Positions 1 through 10,398 of a stretch of 64,000 nt of DNA are shown here, piece by piece. Source of the stretch: Roridomyces roridus (lineage: Eukaryota; Basidiomycota; Agaricomycetes; Agaricales; Mycenaceae); assembly GCA_029378245.1 (NCBI GenBank), contig JARKIF010000022.1, positions 434,001 to 498,000 of the forward strand. The letters are read 5' to 3'. A program made the translations under genes and the position numbers. Position 1 is the first letter of the stretch. Every line of letters starts with the position of its first letter. The notes beneath the pieces were generated by a model. That model made no database searches and was not told the DNA's origin. It was given only the letters and a program-made list of their open reading frames with translations.

Positions 1-1092
1 TATCCGCCCCGGCTTGCTGAATCGAAGCCGCCGCCCACTTGATGAGATATTCGTCGTGTTTACCCTCCTCGATGACGCTCGACACGAAGCACGATGTGGT
101 GGAGGTCTGCGTCACCATCAGCCTTTGGCTGTTGGCGAGGAGTGGGACTTGCCATTCGCTCTTTGGCGTACTGGTACCCACTGTTCACCGTAGCATGTAG
201 CTGCGCGGCCCATTCTCTACCTATCCTGTGAAAGTCGCCGCCGGGGAACCATTCGGGCCAATACATTACTGTGCCATAAGCAATCTTCACATGTCAAGAG
301 GGAAGAGTAAGACTCACGCAGCGGGACGAGATCGACTATAAACGCCGCTGGTTTCATACTCTGTGCGAAATTCCTCCCCGCCGTCTCGAACATCTCAAGA
401 AAAGGGTCCTGTTGCGGCGCGTCGGGGACGTGGTAGCCGTAGGCGATCTTGAGTGTGATCGCGACCGTGAATCTGTCGCCGTGAGTCAATCAAACCTCCT
501 CAGACACGAGCACAACACGCACCGCCCAATGAGCTCATCAACGCCCGCCGGATCGGTCAAAATGCCGCGCAGGAGTCTCCGTACCTCCTCCTCAATAATC
601 CCACCAAATTTGTCCACGATCCCGGCACGAGTACTGAATAGCTGATGGAAAATCTTGCGCTCCGCCCGCACGCGATCGCCATACTGAGCCATAGCCAAAA
701 TGTTCTTAAAGCCCATGATTTCACCGCCCATGGGGGTGACGGTACGGTCGGCAAAATTGGATCCGTGGACTTCCAGGAGGTTTTCGGCAATAGCGAGCGA
801 ATTGACGATGATGAGGGTCTGACCAGGGGCGCGGAGAGTCGCGATGGGACCTGTGGGGTTCATTGGATGACAAGGGGACGATAGAGAGGGGAGACGCACC
901 CCATGCTTCCCCTAGCTCGGCGAATTTGACCCAGTGGTTCTCGGGTGGGATTTCGAGCACATTGCCGAGGAGAGGAAGGCCGCGGGGTCCAGGAGGGAGA
1001 GGGAGAGTCCTAGATTTGCGTCGGAGGAGGTAGGTGAGAGCAGCTATCGCCCCTATGGTGAAGAGCACTGGAGATGGAGAGTCGAGGGACAT
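1..1092 (-). CDS. Cytochrome P450, N-terminal part (runs off the window)
   Basis: Heme monooxygenase of the microsomal fungal P450 class; substrate unknown. The start at 1092 gives a hydrophobic N-terminal anchor followed by the proline-rich hinge PLPPGPRGLPLLGN, diagnostic of ER P450s. I read five exons: 900-1092, 523-850, 318-472, 153-268 and 1-106 (continuing left). Joined, they read through substrate-recognition segments (GRFTVAITLKIAYGY, then MYWPEWFPGGDF) to KWAAASIQQAGAD, which is the start of the I-helix A-G-x-D region. The intron at 107-152 is 46 bp with a GCAAGT donor, a GC-AG intron. The ExxR and heme-Cys motifs lie beyond the window edge. No frameshift is seen. It resembles mushroom CYP5144-type enzymes, but the subfamily is only a guess. 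Confidence 0.9.
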
Positions 1093-1744
1093 GGTCGCCT
1101 TTAGAGCGCCCGCGGCTGCTGTCTTGAATCCGAATTAAGTAGACCCCCCGAAAACCACCCGGGGCCGCTCTGCTGTACTGGCGCTGCTGTCCAGTGTCAA
1201 TCCGACTGGTATTGAATATGGGCCCAAGACCTCGCTGTCGTCTACATAATTATTGTAGGCGATCGTCCGCCGGAATCGTTTCGGAATGAGTTGCGTCCTG
1301 GGCGACAACCTGCAGGTGAACGCAAGGTGAACGGTGTGGGACAAGAAGACTAAGTGGACAACGGCTACAATTTGTGTCTGATCCGATCCCGTCGGCTGAT
1401 CAAGCATTGGAGTGACACACGTGACACCCATACCTGTCTCTTCGCTATGCCATCATCCGGCCATTGCGGACGGCGACCAATTGACGTCGAAGCGGCAATC
1501 GGGAAAGGTAACTTTCAAATACGAATGGAACCTTTCGTATGCGACGGCCGGCATCGCCCAAAAAGGAAATTTGATCATGATTTGATCTCGGCTAAGCTCG
1601 GCATTGTTCGGCAGGCGAAAAAATTGGTCTGTGACCCTGTGACATGCGAAATTTTCCGTATAAAAAAGTCGGTGTGACCCGTGACCATACGAATTGAATG
1701 AAATACTACAGTAGTCAAAGACTAGTGACTGTAGTGAATGATGG
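1093..1744. other. Intergenic, no gene seen
   Basis: Upstream side of the P450. Short ORFs on both strands lack any recognisable motif or splice logic. I see no repeat until the MITE at 1745. Confidence 0.4.
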
Positions 1745-1947
1745 CAGTGATGTGCCATCAGGCCCTATCGCCTCCCATCAGGGGCCCTATTTGGGCCCGG
1801 TGGGGAGATTTGTGCCTCAAATGTTGATAACTTTCTTGGAAACATGTGTACATGTGGGGGTCTGTCAAGTTTTTGGACCGATAGCTCACCGCATGAGGCT
1901 AACATCAAATCAAATAGGGCCCTATTTTTGCTGATGGCACAACACTG
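1745..1947. mobile_element. hAT-type MITE, 203 bp, TIR CAGTG, 8-bp TSD
   Basis: The ends are inverted repeats: CAGTGATGTGCCATCAG at the left and its near-complement at the right (16 of 17 positions match). The element is flanked by exact 8-bp direct repeats AATGATGG (1737-1744 and 1948-1955). An 8-bp duplication with CA..TG termini is the hAT signature. It is non-coding, so it must depend on a transposase supplied in trans. Confidence 0.85.
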
Positions 1948-2168
1948 AATGATGGTCATGTATCTTGAACCCTTTTTTTTCCGTTGCGCTGTTGCGCCTA
2001 GACGAAACAGTAAACTCCGATATTAGCCATCCGAGCCCAAGCCGTCAACGCCGAAAGACTGCCGAAAGGCAGTGAAATTGTGGATCAAAGAAGTTGGAAC
2101 CCATCAGTCCGGCTCCAACGGGCCAGCGAATAGCCAGAGCGGAGACCCGCACGCTTCCTTATCCGATT

Positions 2169-2661
2169 CAAGGGGGCACCGGGATCGAAATTTCGTACCG
2201 GGGGAGGGGGGGGTCCCAAGCGGGCTCGAAAAAAACTTCTACCTGTATATTAGTAAAGGTATTTTGGAGGATGTAAACACCATTTTACCAGTTCAGATTG
2301 TGCTATAACCACTCAGGGTAGCCTCCCAACCACCAGAACTTTGAATTGATCGAAATTTCCAAATTGGGACTGATATATTACATAATACAGCCTGTCCTGA
2401 CAAGACATTCCCACAGAAAACAAGTGGATCATTGCTCAGGCAGACATGAGATGGGTCTGATTGACACTGGGGCCCTTCAACAAGCTTGTAATCAATATTT
2501 TTTTGTATGGTTGGGAGCCGCAGATTGCTCGAACCGCGGTAAATCACATGGCCGTGGGAATGATCTGCCTTATATAGGAGGGAGGGGGGGGGGGGGTCCA
2601 GCCAGGGTCGAAAAAAACTTTTCGACCCTATATCCGAAATTCCGATCCCGATGCCCCCTTG
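2169..2661. mobile_element. hAT-type MITE, CAAGGGGG family copy 1, 493 bp
   Basis: The inverted termini CAAGGGGGCACCGGGATCG and its near-complement at 2640-2661 are flanked by the 8-bp duplication ATCCGATT (2161-2168 and 2662-2669). Two internal G-rich tracts followed by TCGAAAAAAACTT occur in direct orientation (about 2205 and 2580). It ends only 28 bp before the inferred start codon of the MFS transporter, so it now forms the proximal promoter or 5' UTR of that gene. Confidence 0.9.
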
Positions 2662-2930
2662 ATCCGATTCCCACTTTCTCTCCTGCTGCATGTCGCAAGA
2701 GACCTCAAGACTTCTGGGCGACGAGGCTACCAGGCCGCGCTACTCCAATGGTGGGGCCCACGACACCGAGGAGGCCTCCAGCGCCAAAAGCTCGCCACGT
2801 CACCTCCCTTCCATCGTACGCCCTCTTTGATCGCTGACCAGACGCCGAATTTACGCCCTCCTAGCTGCTGCCGATGGCCATCGGAATCTTCCTAGGCGCT
2901 ATGGACCAGACGATCGTCGTTTCCTGTAAA

Positions 2931-4049
2931 CACGACGGATAAAACCCTGTCATTTGGCCGATGAAAAGTCCTGTCATTTGCCCACCTACCGGGGTGTCAT
3001 GATATGACCCCAGGCCACAACCCGACGGGTTGTAACCCGATCAATCATCAACCATCAATACTCTAATCAGTGATCATCACTGATCGGCCGGGTCTTGTCT
3101 CAACCCCTGCTTGGTACTCCACTCTCCCCTGCATTTAAACCCCTACTTGTCGTGATCACCCCTGCTCCTACCCCCTACCCCTCGTACCTAATTCGATCAT
3201 GTAGTATATATACCCGTCTACAGTCTCAGTACTGTAGACGAATCTAGTCTATTCTCCCTACGGCTTGCTCTACCTCTTGAGTCTCGTCTGCTGCTCTTTG
3301 CTCGGTCGCCTCGTTCGTTGCCGACTAGAACCCGACTTAGCCCTAGGTGCTGACACGGGGCCGTCATTTGGCTCCCCACTTAGCCGAGCTCTTTGTTCCA
3401 CCGTTTGAGTATCTTCTGGGCCAAAGCTCAAGTGCCTCAAGGCAGCCTCGTGGCTTGCAAAAACATGAATTTCTGAAAGAATGGCTCCGGTATCAGACGG
3501 CTTTTAATCTGCCGGACTCCGGTCTATCATATATGCTAGTTCTGCCGGTACACGGCCCATGCTTGCCGGGTAGATCAGCCCATGTCAGAGCCCTGGGTCA
3601 CGGAAAGGGTCCTGATCCAACGCCATAGCTCTTTCAGTTCGAGTCGTGTTCGTTGCCTTTTCGCTGATCTGAACCTCGGCAAGGCATCAGTAGCACAATT
3701 CAACTACAATGTTCCCGCAGGCAATGCCCGTTCAGTTATCTTTCCTTCGTAGGATGGCCAACATACATGTATTCAAACAGAAAAAGTGAATACCTTGCTT
3801 GATTCAACATATCCTACATCCCGGCTGCCCGCGGCTCGATGAGCTCAAATACTTGTGTAACCGGATTTCAAAGGAAAAATAATGATGTCAAGGCCACGAG
3901 GCAGCCTCGTGGCACCCGTTGGAGGCCCAAGCAAAGGGTTTGCCGAGAGGACAAAGGAGGCTCAGCCAAATGACAGACCCATGAAGACCCATGACAAACC
4001 AAATGTCAACCGGGTGACTTTGGCAGATGACAAGCTGTTATCCGCCGTG
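2931..4049. mobile_element. TIR DNA element with 3-bp TSD, inside the MFS intron
   Basis: Its ends begin CACGACGGATAA and CACGGCGGATAA (inverted), continuing with similarity through TGTCAT-TTGCC. It is flanked by AAA on both sides (2928-2930, 4050-4052). Several subterminal copies of TGTCATTTGG occur near both ends in opposite orientation. The 3-bp duplication, CAC terminus and subterminal repeats suggest a CACTA-like (CMC) non-autonomous element, but the superfamily is uncertain. A solo LTR is nested inside, leaving about 750 bp of its own sequence. Confidence 0.65.
2995..3355 (+). mobile_element. Solo LTR, 361 bp, 5-bp TSD CGGGG
   Basis: It starts TGTCATGATATGAC and ends GGTGCTGACA, that is TG...CA ends. 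It is flanked by CGGGG at 2990-2994 and 3356-3360. It contains a promoter-like TATATATACCC (about 3206-3216) followed by a pyrimidine-rich leader. No internal retroelement sequence is next to it, so it is the product of LTR-LTR recombination. Whether it is Gypsy or Copia cannot be told from the LTR. Confidence 0.85.
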
Positions 4050-4078
4050 AAACATTCAACGAGATGGTGATCAGCACT

Positions 4079-4568
4079 CAAGGGGGTACCGGGCCGTTAA
4101 TCCGGCACCGCACGCTGGTTAGTTAGTCCCCCCCTCCGACCCTTAAATTTTTTTTCAGACCCCCACTTTTTTTTAGCTTGAATGAGCATCTACAAGCTTC
4201 CTAGGAGTGACAATACACCCTCTGAGGTTGTTCTGGGGTATCTGCGGCTGTTTTGATGTGGAATTTCCATAAATGGACAGAACGGCCATCATTCGGCACC
4301 ATCAATAATCACGTGGGCCGAGGTTTACATGGTATTTGAACAAGCTGGCAGCATTGAAAGCAGGTACTAGGACAGAAGCGACTGAACCAGTGCCTCTGAG
4401 GGCACCGATCCCCTGCGAGTGAGAAATTTGCGGCTCTCTAATCACCGAATTTGGAATATCACGTGCATAATTTCCTAATGGGAATTACATAGTTAGTTAG
4501 TCCCCTCCCCCACCCTTATTTCAAAAATCCGGCGTATGTTCCGTAATTAAAAATTTGGTACCCCCTTG
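4079..4568. mobile_element. hAT-type MITE, CAAGGGGG family copy 2, 490 bp
   Basis: The termini CAAGGGGGTACC and GGTACCCCCTTG are perfect complements. The flanking duplication is TCAGCACT (4071-4078 and 4569-4576). Its right end lies 28 bp from the MFS intron acceptor (TCCTAG at 4591-4596), and the duplicated TCAGCACTGACTGAC supplies a good branch-point-like CTGAC, so the intron stays spliceable on paper. Confidence 0.9.
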
Positions 4569-6485
4569 TCAGCACTGACTGACCACGGTGTCCTAGCGTA
4601 TGCCGCGATAGGAAGCGAGCTCAATCAGCTTCAAAACACCAGCTGGATAGCGACGGCGTATATGTTGACCTTGACGAGCTTTCAGTGCGTTTTTTATCCA
4701 GTGTTTCCTTGGAAATCGACTCATCTATATCAGACCGCTATACGGGAAAATGAGGTCTGAATTTCACTTTACTGCGTCTTGCGTGTGCTGAAGACATGCA
4801 GCGACATCTTCGGGCGTAAGACCTGTCTTCTCTTTGCCTATACGATGTTTGCGCTGGGCTCAGTCGCATGCGGTATGACCACCACGCTCCCGCAATTGAT
4901 CCTCGCCCGCGGTTTGGCTGGAATCGGTGAGGAGGGATGAGTACGTGAGTTGCATTCTCCTGCTTCAAATCGCCGGAAATCTCACTTTATCCAGCGTCGT
5001 GAGCATTATCATGTCCGACATCGTCCCTCTCCGGTCTCGGGGAACCTGGCAGGGCATCCTCAACATCATATACGCCTCGGGCTCAGCAATGGGTGCACCC
5101 CTCGGTGGATTCCTTGCGGACACGATCGGCTGGCGCTGGGCCTTCCTCGCACAAGTGCCCATCATCGTGCTCGCCTTCATATCCGTCTCCGTCGCGCTCC
5201 ACCTACCCACCAGAGACGCCCCCTCGGCTTTGAAGACCAAACTCAAGCGAGTCGACTTCCCCGGCGCGCTCTCCCTCATCCTATGCGTCTTCTCCCTTCT
5301 CTTCGGATTAGACCGCGGAGGCAACATGGCGTGGGACGACAACTACACCATCGCAGCTGTATGCCTCTTCGTTTCCTTCTTCGTACTCTTCACTTCCATC
5401 GAGCTCGGCTGGGCAGCAGAACCCTTTGCCCCAGGCCGCATCATAGCCAACCCCGCACTCATCGGCGCCTACATGGTCAACTTCTTCGGACTCATGTCGG
5501 CGTTCAGCATGATTTTCCATGTATCGCTCTTTTACCAGGCTGTGCTCGGAAAGTCCGCCTCGGAGGTTGGCTTCTGGCTCATTCCGAGCGTGTGCAGTGG
5601 TGTCGTTGGGAGTCTGTTTGGCGGACTCGTTATACAGGCTTCGGGGAGATATTATTGGATTACGGTTGCCGCGTATGTGACGATGGTGATGGGTATGCTC
5701 TTGACTGTCTTTGAAGCTGGGGTCGTGGAGAAATCTGCTGTGGGTGTTGCTATGGGTAGGTCGACGTCGCACTGTGGGAAATGCACTAATTTCCTTCACA
5801 GGTACCGTCGTTTCTGCCGTAGGCAACGGTGCGTGCCACGTCCACGTCCACGTCCACGTCAATCCCAGCTGAGCCCTAATGACTTGCAGGAATTGGAATC
5901 ACGACGAGTCTCATCGCACTCATCTCGAATGCCGGGCCCGCAGACCAAGCGATGGCCACCGCCGGTTCGTCTAGATCTGCTCTTCGTTGCCATCCAGTAC
6001 CTGAAATGTATCAGGATCTTACCTCTTCCGCTCGCTCGGTTCCGTCGTCGGACTCTCTATCGGTAGCACCCTCCTCCAAACCTCTCTCCGATCCTCCCTC
6101 CGCGAGAAGTTGACGCACGTTGATCTGGACATTGACGAGGTGCGCGCATCTTCACCCGATATGCAATCTCTCCCCAGGTTGCTCACCAACTCACATCCAG
6201 ATTGTCCGTCGCGTTCGCGAATCGCTTACATACATCGACCAGCTAGACCCCGAGGTCGCCGCCGTCGTGCGTGCGGCGGATGAGAGCGCGGTGTTGGTGA
6301 CGATGTGGTTCTCAGCTGCGATGGCGGGGTGTGCCCTCGTTTCGGCTGTGTTTATACGCGAGACACGGATTGGGGGAAGGAAATGAGAGTGCGATATCTC
6401 GATGTACTGATGTATGTATGAGCGTATTATTCCCGACCGGATGAATGCATATTGAGACCATGAAACCGAATATCGCCGCACACCA

Positions 6486-7440
6486 CTACGGCAACGGGAG
6501 AAGCAGACTTGCGTCCTCGGTAAGAGCATACTCTTGAACTGAAAGGCACGTTACTCCGGATTCAGGGACTGTTAAAAAGGGACTTACACCCAGATCTCCG
6601 CCTCTCCACAAAATCTTCCGCCCTCGTCCAATGATCCACCCCAGAAACAGCGCCCGCATGCCAGTCCCTCATAGACTTGGTACGAACCATCCAAACGAAG
6701 CGTGGTTCCTCTACAAGCTCCCGTGGAACTGAGGGCGGAGGCGGCGCGATCGTACTGATGAGCACGAAGACCCGCAGGGAAGTGCATATACGCAGTAGGT
6801 CGACGAAGATTGAGATCAGCTCTTCGTCGTGGAAGGCCAGGTGCGTGAGATGCGGAAGGCATTTCAGGCCGGACCAGGTCCTCGGCTCGACTCGGCGGTG
6901 GCAGTGGCGGTCGAATATTTCAAGATGCGTGAGGCGGGAAAAGAGGACGTTTGTAAAGTCGATGGGGTGGGGGAAGAACAAGACGGTGAGCATACTGTGG
7001 AGGCGTTTGAGCGGCAGGGCGCTGATGAGTGGAAGTTTTTGTGAGAGCACCCAGAGGTTTTCGACTGAGGAGCAGGTGGAGAGGAGAAACTCGACTGTTT
7101 GGGAGCCAGGCAGGTCGACGCACAGGTGACGGACGGAATCGCGCAAGATTGAAGGTGGCAACGAACGAAGCCGGGACAATTCCGAGTCGTCATTGTGAGG
7201 GTACGCCCTTACACCGTGCGGTGCGTTGGGATCCTCGGCAAGGAGAAGGACACGGTATCTCAGATGTTGCACCCTGAAAGTCAAGAATGAAGCAGCGCAG
7301 AGCGGGGAGTCGGGTTTACATACCATCGTCGGACCCGCCAAGCAACCAGCACGAGGCTGGGTACAGAGAGTGGCTCAGAATGTGCGGCCAACTGAAAGAT
7401 CATTCGCTCCAACTCTGGTGGCAGACGCGGCTCCCCGGAT
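6486..7440 (-). CDS. Unknown agaricomycete protein, paralog 1 (full length)
   Basis: No function is known to me. The model has three exons: about 7324-7440 (start not resolved), 6588-7273 and 6486-6538. Exon 1 ends PELERMIFQLAAHSEPLSVPSLVLVAWRVRRW; exon 2 starts VQHLRYRVLLL and carries YPHNDD, VLFFPHPIDFTNVLFSRLTHLEIFD and VWMVRTKSMRDWHAGAVSGVDHWTRAEDF; exon 3 ends EYALTEDASLLLPLP. The leucine-rich spacing resembles F-box-type LRR proteins, although no clear F-box is seen. Splice sites match those of the two plus-strand paralogs immediately downstream. The in-frame start upstream of exon 1 is unclear because a TAG precedes it, so the first exon may itself be split. Confidence 0.65.
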
Positions 7441-7601
7441 GTTGCGTTAATCTAAGGAGGTCTTCAGTACGATGAGGGTTCTGGATGAGACAGACTTGCC
7501 AAAGACATGAAGGTCGGGAGCAAGAGAGATGACTCGGATCAGAATCACATGATCAGGCTATCACACGCTCTTGCTTCCGACTGTCATCATCCCCAGGCCT
7601 C

Positions 7602-8137
7602 ATGCCCGACGTCCCGCTCCCTCCTGCGACACGTACTCAACAGAAGAGGGTCGAACCGTGTCTTCCGCCTGAACTCGAGCACACAATATTCGTGCTGGCT
7701 GCCTACGCCGACCCATTGTCGGTGCCCATTCTGATACTGGTCGCCTGGCGTGTCAAACGCTGGTGAGTCCCCGAAACCTTGGTCATGAGTCTCCTCACTC
7801 CTCGGATATTAGGGTCGAGCGACTTCGATATCGTGTCATGCTCTTCTCCGGTGGTCTCGCAGGGCTAGGCGGAGAACGCATGCCGCCGAGGGTCTCGGAG
7901 GAGCTTGCCAGGGACCCGCGCTTTGTGTGGATGATGTGTGCGCAGTTCATTCAAGATTGGCATATGGGTGCCCTCAGTGGTGTGGATTATTGGACCCGGG
8001 CGGAGGACTTTGTGACGAGGCGAAGAGCTGGTCGTGAGTCCTTTTTTGTGCTGATCGTGCTCTTGGTGCTCAGCTCTGTTGTAGTTCTCGAATATGCTCT
8101 CGAAAACGATGAGAGTCTGCGGTTAGATCTCCCTTGA
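7602..8137 (+). CDS. Same unknown family, paralog 2, internally deleted
   Basis: Exons 7602-7762, 7813-8033 and 8085-8137. The N-terminus MPDVPLPPATRTQQ leads to LPPELEHTIFVLAAYADPLSVPILILVAWRVKRW, then VERLRYRVMLFSGG; it then jumps directly to PPRVSEELARDPRFVWMM and QDWHMGALSGVDYWTRAEDF and ends YALENDESLRLDLP. Relative to paralog 1 about 160 middle residues (the leucine-rich part) are missing, with the frame kept. It could encode a short protein of about 144 residues or be a relic. It stands head-to-head with paralog 1. Confidence 0.6.
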
Positions 8138-8150
8138 CTCGATCTTCATA

Positions 8151-8388
8151 AGGTAGGGGCCAGGCGCATCGACCTACATCACGTGCAAGCATGTCTGTAC
8201 TTATATCGCTATTAACACTCTCCACATCCCGAAATTCACAAATCCGGCTCCGTCAGGCCCTGAGTATAGTCCATACCTTGAGGTCTACGGAGCCCGATTT
8301 GCGATTTTTCTCTCGCTCGAAGCCCCCATAGTGTTTTTGTCAGACGGTCTAAACACGTGATGTAGATTGATGCGCCTGGCCCCTACCT
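8151..8388. mobile_element. MITE with TA duplication and long TIRs, 238 bp
   Basis: The ends AGGTAGGGGCCAGGCGCATC and the complementary right arm form TIRs of about 34 bp extending to CACGTG, with two or three mismatches. The element is flanked by TA (8149-8150, 8389-8390), as in Tc1/mariner-like insertions. It begins 13 bp after the stop codon of paralog 2. Confidence 0.8.
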
Positions 8389-8511
8389 TAACACGCAATT
8401 CGTCGTTATCTATTTTCTCGGCGGTGTTGCGGCGGTGATGCCGTCGTGTGAATCATCAGAGTTTGTTCCTGTTGATCTCGTAAGCCAGTCTTTTATCGAC
8501 TACCACCACCC

Positions 8512-9470
8512 ATGTCAGCCGCAGGCTCCGTGGCCATGCTTCCCCCGGAGCTCGAGCGACAAGTATTCGAGCTCGCTGCATACACCCAGCCGCATTGCAT
8601 ACCCCGATTGATGCGAGTAGCCTGGCGCGTCAAAGAATGGTGATTCGATCCACCACACGTATCATCTCGCGCTCAAAGTTTCCAGGGTAGAGCCGCTCCT
8701 ATACAGAGTTATCCTTCTCTCCGGACATCCACGGGGCTTACGCCGCAGCCGTACATACCCGCATGAGGATGATGAAGGTTTCACTCGGACCCTTTCGATT
8801 TCACCCGAAATCCTCCGAACCTGTGTTCGGCATCTCTGCGTGAACGACTCGCCACGACTTGTGGACCAGCTCCTCGCATCATGCACCTCGGTCACTGACT
8901 ACTGGGGGTTTTCCCCCTGCGCGGCTAATCTGGGTTCTCTGCCACAGCTAACTCGGCTCTCGACACAACTTGCCTTGGTATTCCTCCCGCACCCAATCGA
9001 CTTTACGCATTCCTTGTTTTCGCGGATTACCCATCTGCAGGTATTCGACCCTCTCATCCCACGCGATCTCGCTATATGGTGTGGCCTGGGAAGCCTCCCT
9101 CAGCTAACGCATCTGGCGTTTTCGCACGGTGGGTATGTCAATGTATTCCCCGAGCTCCTTCGTACTGTGGAGCCCTCTGTGTGCTCGTGCTCGTGCTCTT
9201 GTCAGGCACCCCGCTCGTGCCACAGGTCCCAGAGGCGCTCGCGCGCCAGCCGAGATTCGTGTGTATGTGGTGTGTGGAGTATGTCAGGGATTGGCATACA
9301 AGTGCACTCGGTGGTGGGGATTTCTGGGAGAGGGCGGAAGAGTTGGTGAGGAAACGACGGTCTGGAGAAGTTGATCGTAGGTTCCTCTCCTCATTTTGTG
9401 TGTGTCGCTGATTGCGTGTGCAGCGATGCAGTTCTATATTCTGGAGGATGCGAGTCTACATCTCCCGTAG
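8512..9470 (+). pseudogene. Same unknown family, paralog 3, one frameshift
   Basis: Exons 8512-8639, 8686-9376 and 9424-9470. MSAAGSVAMLPPELERQVFELAAYTQPHCIPRLMRVAWRVKEW is followed by VEPLLYRVILLSG, VFLPHPIDFTHSLFSRITHLQVFD, then PRFVCMWCVEYVRDWHTSALGGGDFWERAEEL and the tail FYILEDASLHLP. Around 9160-9175 the reading frame changes (ELLR then CGALCVLVLVLLS). One missing base there explains it by comparison with paralog 1. Otherwise splice sites are intact. Confidence 0.6.
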
Positions 9471-10398
9471 TGGCTCTGGCTGTCTGCGTTGGTACCCAAC
9501 TGCAGGACAAACGAATGGTATCTCACCGCCTTTCACACCACGCTCCTTGCCGCGCCTTTTTGACCCGAAACTCCACCCCAAATCGACTGGCAGCATCTGT
9601 CCGTGACGTTCCTGGTCGACACGAGTCCGAGTCTCATCATTGGAGGTACCTGGTCTATTGGAGTCGGTGATCTTCAGGGTTGTCTCACGCATGCACCGAC
9701 GCCGACCAACTCCTCTTCCCAGGAAGGCGTTCGGCTCCGAATCGATCTTCGCGCGACCATCGCAGTCTACAGACAAGATTCTTGAACATTCTCTCTGTCG
9801 CGTGTCTTAGGTTTCCTTCTTTCTTGGAGCACTTTATTCCATCCACTTGTCCCATCGCCCTGTTCCTGCCCCTGGGCTACAATAAGCATTGAGCGGCCTC
9901 CATTATTTTCCTGGAGGCAAATCTGCTGCTCGTCGGCCGGTCATCTTCGGGCTTCCAAGTTCTCTCAGGACATAGCTTAATCGACGACAAGGCTTCTTCT
10001 CTTCAGGAACCCGTTCGTCACTGAACCTGGACCTCGCGCGGCGATCGCATTCACAATTCAAGATTCTTGAGCATTCTCTCACCCTTTCCGCCGACTTTCG
10101 ACGTCCGCTCCGCGCAGGCTGTTGCAAACTGCGGCATTTACATAGACTTGCGGTCAATCGAGACTTTCATTCTGACTTTCATCTGGTATCAATATTTGCA
10201 ATTCAATCCCTGGCATCTCACGACCGGCGTTACCCTCAATGGCCTTGACTCTGATACACTTCTCATAATGCTTGTAAACCCCACGCCCGGATTGGTGCCG
10301 AGGGAGACGGATGGAAGGGTAAATCATATCACCTCATCGGCAGTTGGTATATAAAGGTCCAACGACTCGGTCTTGTCCGACTGCCTGCTCTCGACACG
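9471..10398 (+). other. Intergenic with a degenerate coding remnant and a 75-bp repeat pair
   Basis: From about 9480 to 9785 one frame reads a coherent tail (VTFLVDTSPSLIIGGTWSIGVGDLQ ... RIDLRATIAVYRQDS), perhaps the 3' end of a lost gene; I do not recognise it. The segment 9720-9800 recurs in degenerate form at 10003-10080 (both end in CAAGATTCTTGA-CATTCTCTC). Confidence 0.3.
10348..10355 (+). promoter_or_regulatory. TATA box of the laccase
   Basis: TATATAAA lies 44-51 bp before the laccase ATG, a normal spacing for a short 5' leader in basidiomycetes. Confidence 0.6.

Larger units (their letters stand above)
2690..6386 (+). pseudogene. MFS transporter, DHA2/vacuolar amino acid transporter type, one frameshift
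   Basis: Proton-coupled major facilitator with 14 expected helices; best match by motif is the Fnx1/Vba-like vacuolar basic amino acid or drug exporter group. Start ATG 2690 (MSQETSRLL). Exons: 2690-2815, 2865-2925, 4597-4684, 4734-4754 (a 21-nt microexon encoding PLYGKM), 4802-4944, 4995-5755, 5802-5828, 5890-5964, 6015-6139, 6201-6386. Joined motifs include GAMDQTIVVSSYAAIG, NTSWIATAYMLT, then QPLYGKMSDIFGRK (MFS motif A) and SDIVPLRSRGTWQG (motif C region). The third intron (2926-4596) is 1,671 bp because transposons sit in it. Near 4927 the conserved GIGGGG loop reads GGTGAGGAGGGATGA: one G is missing, which shifts the frame and gives a stop. No alternative splice I tried restores it. It is either a young pseudogene or a sequence error. 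Confidence 0.85.

Noticed and set aside
1135..1431. 98-codon minus ORF upstream of the P450
   Set aside because: No motif, no splice sites and biased only by base composition.
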